From the NCBI GenBank assembly GCA_032164295.1, contig JAJHTX010000004.1, positions 992,001-1,056,000 on the forward strand: DNA of 64,000 nucleotides, read 5' to 3'. The stretch comes from Inonotus obliquus (Eukaryota > Basidiomycota > Agaricomycetes > Hymenochaetales > Hymenochaetaceae). This document shows positions 44,433 to 58,710 of this stretch, piece by piece (the first letter of the stretch is position 1; each line of letters begins with the position of its first letter). Made by a program: the position numbers and the translations under genes. The notes beneath the pieces are model-generated. The model worked only from the letters and a program-made list of their open reading frames with translations, did not search any database and was not told the DNA's origin.

Positions 44433-45185
44433 TTATGTTGACCCCCCTGGATGTGCTGTTGCCACAGTTTCGCCAGTCGCCGCGCTCTGGGAAACGTCAA
44501 TGAAGCCCGACTGCTTCGGGTTTTTGAGTGTGCCACGCTTCTTCTGATAATCCCGAATCGCCGATCGGATGGCATCCTCTGCTAGCACTGTAAAATCACA
44601 TAGTCAGTAAAAAAACATGATTGTAATTGAAGGGAAACGCACTTGAGCAGTGAAGCTTCACTGGTGGAAGAGCGAGCTCCTTGGCAATCTCGGTGTTCTT
44701 TATTTTTCCGGCCTCCTCCAACGATAATCCCTTCACTCGCTCGGTCATGTATGAACTGGAAGCAATCGCACTACCGCAACCGAATGTTTTGAACTTGACA
44801 TCTGAGATGATGCCGTGCTCGTCCACTCGGATCTGGAGCTTCATGACGTCTCCGCATCTGTTGACGGAACAAAAACACACAAAAATCGTCAGAATAATCC
44901 ACTGCACCAAGACAACGGTCTATACTCACGCAGGTGCACCGACGAGACCCGTACCAACATCCGGGGCGTTTTTAGGCAACGAGCCGACCTAAAGGCAGCA
45001 AACAAGGCATATCAGATAACGTCTGCAAACCGCTTAGTAATGAAGTGACGCACATTTCTAGGCGACTCGTAGTGCGAAATGACCTTTTCGTGGTACGCAC
45101 GAGCGAGTACAGGTCGTGCTACTGGTCGGATGGCGCGGGGAGCAGATTTGAGAGCTGTTCGTGAAAGGGCGCGAGCTGAGAACAT
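44433..45185 (-). CDS. ISU1: iron-sulfur cluster scaffold protein, mitochondrial
   Basis: Four exons encode a protein of about 180 residues. It begins with a basic mitochondrial presequence ([20 protein letters not shown]) followed by [20 protein letters not shown]. All three cluster-ligand cysteines are present, in [37 protein letters not shown] and [20 protein letters not shown]. The LPPVK motif for the Hsp70 chaperone Ssq1 is intact. The protein is the scaffold on which Nfs1 and frataxin build 2Fe-2S clusters in the matrix. The C-terminus extends about 25 residues past the usual end as a Ser/Gly/Thr-rich tail ([20 protein letters not shown]). It is divergent from RRP8. Confidence 0.93.
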
Positions 45186-46157
45186 GGTGGAAGTTGAGTG
45201 GGAAAGTGGGATGGGCTCGTTCGTCTGGGCGTTGCGGTGATATGGAGCCGACTGGATCATGCGATTGGATTAGCGGAGTTCAAATTAGTTCCCACACTCT
45301 ACTTGGTAGCCACTGGCTCATCTTCATTTCGCGGTTTTCTATTTATATTCTCACAATAAATTCTCAGAACGTAGGACATAAGTGCACCTGGTACATACTG
45401 TGAATGCCACTAGAAATTCTACTGGTAAAGTAGATTGGACGAAGGGGCTCTGTGAACTTCCCGTGTTTCTTCTCGGTAAAGCAGGGAGAATGATCGTCTC
45501 AGCCAATCGGAGCGACAACCAATGATCACGCCCCATCATAATTTTGGCTTACTCATATCTGATAAGCCCATCCTCAATCCTCAAAATATTCATGAAAAAA
45601 GCCAGAAATCAAGAGATTCGACTTCTGCTATAGAACCTTCCTTTTTGTAATTACTGACGGGAACGCCGAGACGAGTTACTCTGTCGGACGTGTCCACCGA
45701 TTATTCATTTCTGGTCTGGATTTGAGCTAGGCCAATGGTGGATACCTCGAGACTAGAAGTCTAGGAACAACAGGGACACAAATCGTCTCAACATCTGGAA
45801 GGGAAACATATAGGTACTTGACTATACCAGTACTTGTTGAGGCCCAATCTCCAGGGACTAGGCGGTGGGCACTGGACCGCGACATTAACTTGAATACTAG
45901 TACGCGTCGCTGTGGTCACCAGATCAACAACTAGTACCAGGGATGTTAAGTATGATGGAAATTCATTTGCATGTATGGTCCAAGTTTCCGTCAATACTTC
46001 GGTAGTATGCAATTTTCTGGATTCCTGGCCACCCAGCCTTGGTAACTCCGTGACAGTTAGGACGTCACGAAGTAACATCGCGGGTGACATTTGCGTTCCC
46101 ACCCTTGCCTTCTACGGACATACCTCTCGGCAAGAGTGCTCTTTCTTTGCTTCCATA
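45186..46157. promoter_or_regulatory. divergent promoter region between ISU1 and RRP8
   Basis: Nearly 1 kb without a gene of its own. An open frame on the plus strand from 45912 runs into the RRP8 start in frame, but the upstream part has no conserved features. No TATA box or repeat was recognised. Confidence 0.35.
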
Positions 46158-47741
46158 ATGGCACTCTTCGAAGTTCCTGGCTGGAGCATGCCCCCGGGAG
46201 TCAAACCAGTTGCAAATTCCAGCTCAAGGAAACGAAAGCGCGGTGCTGAAGATTCATCCTCTAAATTACAGACCGCGGAAGTCAATGTGGAGAGGCTCAT
46301 GGAGAAACTAGTAGATGTGGAAGGGGGGAGGAATCGGAAGGAGAAGGGAAAAGGGAAGAAGGGACGTAAGACTGAATCGGTAGAGCAGAAGAATGGACCA
46401 GACGTTCCAGAGAAAGTGGCTCAAGACGGACGCCAGGACAAACCGGCATCTCAATCGACCTTCAAGCATGAACATGGCATGTCTGACAAGAAGAGAAAGG
46501 ATGGGAATTACACGGCTAAGGAGACATCCGGTCTTCATGCTCACGGGGGTCCATCGGAGCCTACGACGCGTAGCGCGGCCCCGCAGCAGGATGGTCGTAC
46601 GAAAAGCAAACAGAAGCGGAAGAAAGACCAAACACGCATAACCGGCCAAAGCTCGAACAGACAAGCGAACCCTTCCGATGAGAATCCTAGCAGCCCTCTG
46701 ACTCACTTGCAAGCAAGAATGAAGCAAGGCTTGGACGGTGCAAAATTTAGGTATGCCCTAAACGCGTTCACGTCCTGTCCAGTCTTTGTCATTAATCATC
46801 TTTGTTCAATTGTGCCTCACAAATCAGGTGGATCAATGAGACACTCTACAAGTCAGAGAGCCAAGAGGCAGAACGCCTGATGCACGAGAATCCGGCGTTA
46901 TTCGAAGAGGTTCGTGATAAACGTGACCTATTAGACGGGATTCTTTTCTCATATTTTCCATACAGTACCACATAGGCTTCAGACATCAGGTCACCTCATG
47001 GCCTACCAACCCTGTCAATCATTTTATCGAAACCTTGTCCTCCTACCCTGAACGATCGGTAATAGTTGACTTGGGCTGCGGTGACGCCGCTCTCGCTCGC
47101 AATCTCGTACCAAAAGGCTACACGGTACTGTCATTTGATCTCATTTCTGCCAACGCATTTATTGTCGCCGCGGATATATGTGGAAGACTTCCTCTTCCGG
47201 GCTCCGAGACGAATGATGAAGGCCAGGTCGTGGATGTTGTTATGTGCTGTCTAAGTCTTATGAATAGCAATTGGATAAATTGCATCCGCGAAGCGGCCCG
47301 TGTGTTGAAAAAGGGGTGGGCCATGTCGCCGAAACTCCAGTTCTTGACGGAAGCTAACCCACATTTGACTTGTTTTGTTTTTTAAGGGGCGAACTCAAGA
47401 TTGCGGAAGTTGCCAGTCGGTTTACCAGTGTCGACGAGTTTACGTCCGCCATCTGTTCAGTCGGCTTTCGCCTAGTGTCCCAAGTGAGTAGAGACGGCTT
47501 ATCGCGGTGCTAATGGGGTTAGCTAACGGGTTAATTGTGTACGTTCCTTGAGGACGGGCGAAATAGCCATTTTACCCTTTTCGACTTCAAGAAAACCGAG
47601 CGCTCGCAGAAACTTGATGACAAAGCCTGGGAGAAGATCTCAGCTCGCGGAGGCATTCTGCAACCTTGCGAATACAAGAAGAGGTAAATGGATGTTTCGT
47701 TGATGGAATTCAAGATAATATGTGCATTCTTGTGCAGATAA
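46158..47741 (+). CDS. RRP8: rRNA adenine-N1 methyltransferase Rrp8
   Basis: The N-terminal half of about 190 residues is very basic and low-complexity (RKEKGKGKKGRKTESVEQK, SKQKRKKDQTR), as in other nucleolar Rrp8 proteins. The conserved C-terminal methyltransferase part starts at LTHLQARMKQGLDGAKFRWI and includes YHIGFRHQVTSWPTNPVNHF. SAM motif I is VIVDLGCGDAALARNL. It continues with VMCCLSLMNSNWINCIREAA, GGELKIAEVASRFTS and SHFTLFDFKKTERS. Rrp8 methylates adenine 645 of 25S rRNA (yeast numbering) in the nucleolus. The last intron leaves only one coding base before the stop, so the protein ends CEYKKR. Confidence 0.92.
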
Positions 47742-48361
47742 GCGAGACCTGCGCGCACGTTCGTACATTTCCAATTACTTGAAGATACTTGCGAGCCTCG
47801 AGACATGTCGAGACAATGAGGTGTCTACGTAAAATGTCACCTGTGGAGGCATTTCATGGTACGCTTTATCGATATTTCGTGCGACCAACCTTCGGAATGG
47901 AACGAAGACCTTGCTTGAAGCATGCTGAACTTTGGAGGGAAACAATTAATGGACGCCTTTCATTGTATAGCTTGTGAACTTGACGGACGAAAAGTCGCCG
48001 TGAAACTTATCCAGAGCTGGAGCATCAACTTCTAGGGAGATCAAGAATCTGGGCTCCTTATCGTGTGACTTTTGGATATGTGGCCAGAGCATAATAGAAT
48101 AAAGAACTGGCCGAGTTCCCCCTGAATGACGGCATGTTGTGAATTGTGTTTCTTGACATGTTAGCAGTTGTACATACCTGTTACACGGGGACGGGGGGCT
48201 GGCGGTCGTGTGGCCATCGCGTGCATTGATATTTTTGGGGATCGACGCATTCTCGTGCCACGCGTATCGCAATCGCATTCGATCCCGTCCCCCCACCTAC
48301 ATCGCCCCCCCCCCCTTCACGGCCTCCCTCTGTAGTCACTTCTGTGCTGTGCTTTGATAGT
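47742..48361. other. 620-bp tandem intergenic region
   Basis: No coding frame is supported. A homopolymer C run (about 48304-48316) within a C-rich stretch lies 50-60 bases upstream of the uracil phosphoribosyltransferase start. It may be part of its pyrimidine-rich core promoter. Confidence 0.4.
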
Positions 48362-49422
48362 ATGTCTCCGGGAAAGGTCAATGTCCTCAGTCACCCCGTC
48401 GTGAACGCGAAGCTATCTCTACTACGACAGTCGGGCACCTCAAATAAGGAGTTTCGTGATGTGCGCTATGAGTCAATATAGTACAATGTAATATAGTTAT
48501 AACATGGTCGTTCTCCCGCCTTGTGACAGGGTGTTCACCAGATTTCCACCTTTCTCGGAATAGAGGCCAGTAGAGACCTAGAGCAGGCATCATTCAATGG
48601 GGTCAGCAAATACTCCTTATTCTATCCTTTGCCCCGCTTCAGACTAACAGTTACAGACAGATTTCACCAGTTGCTCCGTTCACTGGGCAAATGATCAAAG
48701 CACAAATAGGACTAGCCCCTATCCTCCGCGCAGGACTTGGCATGTCAGAATCTTTGCTCGATCTGTTCCCGTAAGCCAGACGTATAGACTTAACCAATTT
48801 GCAAAGTCGCTCAAGTATCATTTGGCTCGTTTGCTGATAGGTCCGCTAAAGTATATCACCTTGGTTTGTTCCGGGAAAAGATCAGCCTCCAGCCGGTTGA
48901 ATGTGAGTGGCAGACCTCTCGTCATGCTTGATATGTGGTTAACTTGGACTTATGCATACCAGACTACTCTAAGCTACCATCGGGGGTGACAGTGGATGTA
49001 TGCTATCTACTTGATCCGTTGATTGCTACGGGTGGTACAGCGTGTGCCGCATTGCATATGCTCATCGACTGGGGTCTTTCTAGTCAGTATCTATTCACCA
49101 TTCAAACTTTTGAGCCGTTATTGACTGGTGTCTAGTCAAGAATATTAAACTTCTTGCTGTCCTAGCCTCGGAAGTCGGGCTGAAGAAGATCTCATCAGAA
49201 TTCCCAGAATTAGAGGTATGCTCACTTTCTAGTAGTTGTAGATTGAACCAGCTCTCATTGTCTGACGTCGTAGATCTGGACCGCTGCTGTTGATCCTACA
49301 CTCACTGCTGAAGGTATCATCTCACCAGGTCTAGGAGACACGGTAAGTAGATGGATCACTTCAGTTTGCAATCTGACCAACATACATTTGATTAGGGTGA
49401 TCGTCTATTTAACACTTTATAG
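48362..49422 (+). CDS. FUR1: uracil phosphoribosyltransferase
   Basis: The spliced protein of about 215 residues has the family blocks in order: VLSHPVVNAKLSLLRQSGTS, KEFRDGVHQISTFLGIEASR, LAPILRAGLGMSESLLDLFP and VYHLGLFREK. The PRPP-binding loop is LLDPLIATGGTACAAL, and the C-terminal uracil-binding part ends PGLGDTGDRLFNTL. It converts uracil and PRPP to UMP in pyrimidine salvage and is the enzyme whose loss gives resistance to 5-fluorouracil in fungi. At least six short introns interrupt it. The second donor lies near 48600, where two readings (NG-I or NGQ-I) are possible. Confidence 0.92.
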
Positions 49423-49555
49423 ATACTTTGCTGTGTCATCCTCGAGGTTATTCACGGATGGGAGTTTCATTTATTCCTTGTAGTAGTCAATTGATTGTTT
49501 GCTTACGTGATACCAATGGTTCTCCAACGATTGCGCCATTCCAGCTTAGACTCTC

Positions 49556-52500
49556 ATGCCCTCTAAGTCCGAGTCCGAGAAAAATGTTGAAGGTGCCGAT
49601 TGTCCATCTTTTCAACAGTGACACTTCTTGCTTTGGTATTTCGTACAGAAATGTCCGTGGGACAAGCTACGCAAACCGCGTCAGCTGCCGTTGAGCAGAT
49701 TGCGTCCAACAACAGCTCCTCGATCTTCGTTTACGACCTCGCGGAACATGCTGGCTTCGGTTCACTTACGAAGGATCTGAGCAATGCTGGAAAGGGAGCA
49801 AACGTCGTCAACTTGCAGACGCGCTCAGGAGCAGGGCTGAGCCTTGTTGGATGTCTGTCGGAGGAAGGGACTAGTAGGGAGGTTGTGAAGGATTCGGTTC
49901 TCACCGCGTATAACACGCCTGATGGTCTTGCGATGATGGTACCTTCGTTTGCGTACTTTCCCAAACCTACGGCATCGAGGAGAGTTGTCGTACAAGTGCC
50001 GACTGTTACGCCCGTTAGTCAGACGCTTGAGTTATCGCCATCACTTGCCACTCTGAACCCGATATTCCCTGCTCTCCCGGAATCCTTCGCGGTATTGCTT
50101 TCAGCTTCCCCCCAGGAAACTGTTGACATTGCTGCAGCGGTCTATAATATCGGTGAATCGCACGTTGTCCATTTGTTCGATCATTACGGTGCCGGAAGGG
50201 AGGTCGGACATGTTCTTACTCGACCAGACATCAAGAGGGGGACGACCGATCTGAGCGTGAAGAATGCATTGAAAGCAGTCGGATATGATTTATTTGACTA
50301 TGTCGGAGATCCCAATGCGAAAACGGTGCTCGTTGCACTTAATGGACCTCTTGCGTCCGCGGCAAAGTTCTTCGCCAAGGACAAACCCGACTTTGGAGCG
50401 GTTAGCGTTCGGGTTTTGAAACCCTGGGATGACGCGCAATTCCTTGCTATTCTTCCCGCTACGGCGAAATTCGTTCACGTTTTGGACGAAGTACCGACGG
50501 AGGGTGCCCAAGGAGCGCTCTATGCTGATGTTTTCGCGACTTCACTCGGATCGAAGCTCGTCGTTCGGTCTGCTAGGGTCGTTCCGTCTCGTACACTGGA
50601 GTTTATCAATTCACCATCGAAGTTTGTGTCCTTTTTGAATGAATTGGTACCATCTTCACCTTCATCTCCTCCACCAGTAGTGGATACGAATGCGAAGAGA
50701 TTATTCTTTTTCGGTACACCGTCATCTGCGCTTTCGAACCTTCCTAATCACATTTCTAAGACGTTCATTGCGAACAAGTCGATTCAAATTCGCTCCCTCA
50801 CTGCTTACGATTTACTCAGCAAGCCCGGTGGCATATCGACCACGCGTCTCCTGCTAGCACCGAATGAGAGTTCAGGCAACTTCGTGCCTCTGGACGTCTA
50901 TCTACCCTTGGGAGTCGGAGAACCACAAGAATATAAAGCCGATTTCGTTGCAGTGCTGGACCCGGGTCTCCTGAAATCGCATTCTATAGTGGACTATCTA
51001 AAGCCGGGCTCCCCCCTGCTGCTTTTCTCGTCGTGGACGAACGCGGAGATATTGTCGAACATCCCTAGGGAGGTATTGAAATTGGTGCGCGATAAGGATG
51101 TCAAGATCTACAACGTCGATGTGAGGGCACTCGAAGTGGACGCTACTGCGGAAACTATTATAGGACACCTTGTTTTTCTTCGTCTTTACCTAGGTGCCGC
51201 AGTGAACGAGGCCCTCCTCAGGAAACCCGCGCATGGTATTTATGGCATCTCCAACACAGATCTGAATATTGACAAGCTTAACGCGAAGGCCTGGGCGGCG
51301 CTCGTCAAAATTGATATTAACGCGCAGGAAGAACCGTCCGCTGATGAAACGAAAGTCGACCTCAAAACCCTCGAATTCAACGCCATCAGGGCTAACTTCG
51401 AGGTTGACCAGTCGACTCTTCCCGGTGCACGCATCTGCTCTTGGCACGAAGCAGCCCGTTTTATTCTCTTCTCCGACGCATTCATCCCACCAGAAGAAGC
51501 TTCCAATGGCGAAGAGTATCCACAGAACCCGGCTCTTCGTCCAGAGCTTCCTGAACGTACATACCTCGTTACGTGTAGTGTGAATCGCAGGCTTACACCG
51601 TCGGATTATGACCGTAACGTCTTCCACCTCGAGTTTGATACTTCCAGGACTGGACTCAAATATGCGATTGGTGAAGCTCTAGGTGTGCATGGGTGGAACG
51701 ATGCGGATGAAGTGCTCGATTTCTGCAAGTGGTATGGCGTTGATCCGGACCGCCTCATTACACTACCTGTACCTGGCGCAGAAAGCAAACTGCACACACG
51801 TACAATTTTCCAAGCACTCCAGCAACAGATCGATCTGTTCGGAAAACCACCGAAGAGCTTCTATTTCGATTTATCAAACTATGCAACGGCGAAAAATGAT
51901 AAGCTAACGCTACAATTCATCGGATCAGCAGAAGGCTCGTCGATGTTCAAGAAATTTTCAGAAAAAGAGACTGTGACGTTCGCTGATGTACTTCGAATGT
52001 ACAAGAGCGCACGACCTGGTATTGAAGTGCTGTGCGAGATGATTGGAGATATCAAACCTCGACATTATAGTATTGCTAGCGCACAGAGTGTTGTGGGTGA
52101 TCGAGTTGACTTATTGGTGGTTACGGTAGAGTGGCAAACGCCTTCAGGTAAAGTTTGCGTTGTCCGCAGCTGAGGATGATCGGCTAATTTCCATACTACA
52201 GGTTCTCCACGTTATGGGCAATGCACTCGATATCTAGCCGGACTGAAAGTCGGACAAAAGGTTACCGTCTCCATCAAACCGAGTGTTATGAAGGTACGTT
52301 CATCATCATAATCCGTCTCTTCGCGAAGTCTAATAGCTCATCATACTTTCCTCATAGCTCCCTCCAAGCGATCTCCAACCTCTCATCCTCGCAGGACTCG
52401 GCACAGGAGCGGCCCCGTTCCGCGCCTTCCTCCAACACCGCGCCCACCTCTCCTCCCTCGGCAATCCCGTCGGTCCTCTCTTCTACTACTTCGGTTCCCG

Positions 52501-52831
52501 TTACCGTTCAAAAGAATATCTCTACGGTGAAGAAATCGAGGCTTTCATCCTCGACAAAACCATCTCTCATGCCGGTCTTGCTTTTTCACGAGATGGGCCT
52601 AAGAAAGTGTATATTCAGCACAAGATGCTTGAAGATGCTGAGAAACTTGCGAGGATGTTGTTTGAGGAGAAGGGCGTGTTCTATTTGTGTGGTCCGACTT
52701 GGCCTGTACCAGATGTTTATGAGACGCTTGTTAAGGCGCTGGTTAAGTATAACGGGTTTGGAGAGGCTGAGGCTGGAGAATATTTGGAAGGATTGAAAGA
52801 GGAAGAGAGATATGTATTAGAAGTCTACTAA
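49556..52831 (+). CDS. MET10: sulfite reductase (NADPH) flavoprotein alpha subunit
   Basis: The main exon from 49651 encodes about 830 residues. It opens TQTASAAVEQIASNNSSSIF and YDLAEHAGFGSLTKDLS, a pyruvate-ferredoxin-oxidoreductase-like N-terminal half as in yeast Met10. The FAD domain follows (YDRNVFHLEFDTSRTGLKYA, the FAD motif GDIKPRHYSIASAQSVVGDR). After two short introns (52149-52202 and near 52293-52359) comes the NADPH domain (LQPLILAGLGTGAAPFRAFL, YYFGSRYRSKEYLYGEE, GVFYLCGPTWPVPDVYE), ending YVLEVY. The enzyme passes electrons from NADPH to the hemoprotein subunit, reducing sulfite to sulfide. A first exon MPSKSESEKNVE at 49556, spliced in frame to EMSVGQ, is likely; otherwise translation starts at 49651. 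Confidence 0.92.
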
Positions 52832-52982
52832 AGGTGGCAATAGTGTACATGCAACTACTCGGTGTCCATTACAATATAGGAGAAATCCGCAACAGAGATA
52901 GAAAATTACATGATATCCATCCGTGAAGTACATCCTGGAAAGTGATACAGAACTGGAATGAAAGTAAACGAAGTAGTACAAA

Positions 52983-55235
<2,253 letters not shown>

Positions 55236-55383
55236 TCACGGACCGCAGATTCAGAGTCCGGTCCGCTTTCTCAGAGACGGTCACACAGATTATGCGCACC
55301 GATATTAGGCATACAAAGCTGCGAGATGGACTGCACAAATCTTGTGCTCGTCGAAGTTTACGTCTCCGAACACCTGCCGCTCG

Positions 55384-56683
55384 ATGGCTCCGATAAAGAC
55401 TTGTGTTCTTGGAACCGGTCTTAGCGGACTCACTTTCCAAGTCCCATTCATCCTCGCACTCCCTGATCTTTTCTCTCTGCATGCCGTATTCGAGCGCAAC
55501 CCCAAGTCGGAAGGTGGCAGAGTAAAAGACCGCTTCGGCGTCACAACCAAGATTTACAAGACACTTGAAGAAGTTCTCGCCGATAGCGAGATTGAGCTTG
55601 TGATTGTTGGAACTCCAAGTCCAACACATTATGAGTTCGCAAAGCGCAGCCTTGAGGCTGGCAAGCACGTCCTTGTAGAGAAACCCGTTGCATCTACGGC
55701 TGCCGAAGCTCGTGAACTCGGTGTATTAGCCAAATCGAAAACTCTCGTGCTATATGCGTATCAGAATCGCCGTTGGGATTCGGATTTCCTTGTGTTGAAG
55801 CGACTGCTAAATCACCCCGAGAGGGCGACCGTGCTCGGTGATCTCGTAGAATTCGAGACTCAGTATGTCCTTTTTCTTTCAATCGATTCTTACCAGACTG
55901 ATCGTTGCGGAGTTATGATCGGTTCCGCCTGGGCCTCAAAGGAACTTGGAAGGATGGAACTTGGAAGGACGACAAACTGCCTGCATCGGGTCTTGTCTAT
56001 GACCTTGGCATTCATCTGATAGATCAAATTGTCTCGCTCTTCGGAAAGCCGCGGAAAGTTACTGGTTTTGTTGAGAATGTGCGAGGGGTTGGGCATCCTG
56101 AAGTCGACGATGCGGCAAGCCTTCGACTAGTTTATGTATATCGCGAAGCAATGCCGATTGATGGGTTTTGCAGTTTACTATCGTCCTTCGCTATCCTGTC
56201 TCAGGGGAACGGAAGTATCCCCTGAATGTCATCGTTCGCGGACATATGCTATCTGTCCGAGATCCACAGCTCCGCTATATCGTCCGGGGCACGAACGGCA
56301 CTTTCGTCAAGTACGGAATTGACGTACAAGAAGATCAGCTTCGGCAGATACCTGATCCTCAGAATATTTTTCATGCAGAGTATGGTAAAGAGCCAGAATC
56401 AATCTGGGGAGTGGTGGAAGTGAGGGATGAAACGGGAAAAGTATCAAGACGCCAGTAAGCAGCCCAGCTCACCTGCCACGTTGGACAGTACACTGATGGA
56501 TATTCCTATAGATGGCCCTCGACTGATGCCGGTAGCTACGTAGAACTGTTCAAAAACCTGGCAGGAGCGATCCGAACCGGTGAAGAGTTGAAAGTAAAAT
56601 GGGATGAAGCAACGACGGTGCTGGAGATCGTTGAGGCTGCTCACCGGAGCTCGAAGGAGGAGCGTACCATAACGCTTGAATGA
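55384..56683 (+). CDS. Gfo/Idh/MocA family oxidoreductase
   Basis: The protein of about 370 residues starts MAPIKTCVLGTGLSGLTFQ, a Rossmann NAD(P)-binding motif. The family signature is VIVGTPSPTHYEFAKRSLEA then GKHVLVEKPVASTAAEAREL (Lys of EKP being catalytic). The C-terminal half has GLVYDLGIHLIDQIVSLFG and a beta-sheet domain ending VLEIVEAAHRSSKEERTITL. Such enzymes oxidise or reduce sugars and related compounds; the substrate cannot be assigned. The coding sequence holds a perfect 12-bp direct duplication giving GTWKDGTWKD, where relatives have the unit once. One intron (56115-56173) appears to use a GC donor, joining HPEVDDA to FTIVLRYP. Confidence 0.85.
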
Positions 56684-56858
56684 AAGATAAAACATATGTT
56701 TTTTTTATCTCGAATCGAAATTTTTGTTGATTGAAATTCGGGCGCACAGCACGCTCACGTGGGGATACCAAATTAGGCATTTTGATAGAATTACCGGCAT
56801 GACGATCATAAATATATCACGCATCGTACTTCCACGTCGCAGCTTTGCTGTTACCACC

Positions 56859-58518
56859 ATGTCTGCCTCTCTCGTCCCAGTTACTGTTGAACACCCCCAG
56901 TACATGCAGACATTCATCGTCCGCGTGCCCCCGGCAGGTACAGTCAATGACATTAAGCATGAAATATCCCGCTCTTGTCCGGGAAATCCCCGGGTAGAAG
57001 GTCAAAGGCTCATCAGCAAAGGGAGAATCCTTGATGATGGAGAGAGGGTAGAGTCGTTGTGGGTGGTGAGTGCTCTCCTTCAATCCTACCTTTTGAGCTC
57101 GGGACTAAAGCCTGTATCTCATAAGACTTCAGAGGATGCACGAGTAGTTCACTTGGCAGTCAATCCATTATCATGGTCGGGCAAGCCGCCAGATGTGCCC
57201 GGCATTGACGAGACTCTATCCCCTGCTCAGGAAGAGCTCGACGAGCTACTGAGAGGCGAGGCCGAATCCCCTGAAATTGTTGCGAATAACATTCCGAACG
57301 AACCTCCCGCTACGTTGCCGCAATTTCAAACGCTTCCTTTCATCAGCTACATGCATCATAGAGCGTTACGTGCGCTGTCTCCATCGACACCGCCTGCTGC
57401 TCCTGGGGCAGATGGTTCCAGCGCCTCAAAAGACTATGCAAAGGCTGTATTGCGGGCTAGTAATGGCCCATGGCCAGAAATCTTTGACGCTGAGTTCCCT
57501 GACCCATCCGATGGCGGCGTCACGTATGGCTTTACTCTGGTTGGGTGCGTCTTTCGATAGTTTGTACAACCTTTCTTTCTCGACTTACACGCACTACAGA
57601 GGAAAACCTTTCTTGGAGAATATGACTCCTTACGCCACACCTACACCGCGACAACAACACGCACTGAATGTCTTATCTTACACTTTCCCGCTCCTTACTC
57701 TTATACCTTCTCAACCTATCATTAATTTCAACAACGTTAATATCGGCAACGCTGCCAATAACGCAATACCCCAAGCTAATGTATTACCAAATCTTAATCC
57801 TGGTGCTCCGCGGGTTGACGGTAACGGTCGGAACGTGATCGCCGTCCGTGTTAACATGCGGGAGTTGCTTACACCATTGATGCTCCTCTTCGTCCGCACT
57901 CTCATTCTCCTTTACTTCTTCTCACCTGCTAGAAAACCTGTATTTGGGATCCTTCTTGGTGCTTATATTCTATACGAAGCGTGGGGCGCTGTGAGGGGGG
58001 CGATTTTTGATGTTGGACCTTTAAACAGGAACGATGGTCCTGGTCGTCAAAACGATAGAAGACGCGGTGAAGGAAACGATGCGGCCCCCGCTCCTCCACC
58101 TCCCAACGGTATGCCTCCTATGCAAAACCCTGGAGCTGTCGCAGCAGCGAACTTGGAAGCAGGTATCGAAAATCTCGCTCAAACCTCCCTCGAGACCGAA
58201 TCTCGATGGCTCGAAAACGGCGCTCCCGAGCCTGGAATTTTCTATAAAGCTACGCGGTTCGTTATTCTACTTGTTCTGTCGATACATCCTGCGTTTTGGA
58301 ATCGTCGACGTACGGCGTTGAGGACACGTGAGGGACGGTTGAGGACCGAAGCGAATGCGATGGAGGCGGCGACCAGAGAACAAGAGGAAGGAGAGGAAGG
58401 AGGTGACGAGCGTGCGCATCAAGCGCGCCAGCAGCTGATTGAGCGGTATAATAGACGACCTGCGTGGATTCGGGATTACATTGAACGAGTACGGAGAGGA
58501 GATTGGATTGATGACTGA
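56859..58518 (+). CDS. HERP/Usa1-like ubiquitin-domain membrane protein
   Basis: An N-terminal ubiquitin-like fold is visible over residues 5-90: VPVTVEHPQYMQTFIVRVPP, GTVNDIKHEISRSCPGN, EGQRLISKGRILDDGERVES and, after an intron, VVHLAVNP. A polar linker leads to two hydrophobic segments (LLTPLMLLFVRTLILLYFF, FGILLGAYILYEAWGAV) and then a further hydrophobic stretch FVILLVLSIHPAFW before a charged C-terminus (RPAWIRDYIERVRRGDWIDD). This is the layout of mammalian HERP and yeast Usa1, scaffold proteins of the Hrd1 ERAD ligase in the ER membrane. The start was taken at 56859. An in-frame ATG 20 codons upstream (56799) is also possible. Confidence 0.8.
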
Positions 58519-58710
58519 TTAAAAACTTCCATTGTTGCTTTCTGCTTAGCTTTCTCGACGTTGTAAAATTTATTTCTAGGCCTTTTCTATCTCTCGGATA
58601 CACGCGTTCTTTTCAACATGTTTCTTGCTAATGGAGCTTGCAATTCAATTAACTTATGATTGCATATGATCAAGGCACAACTGATAATATAGTACGAGGT
58701 GCGAGTCAGG

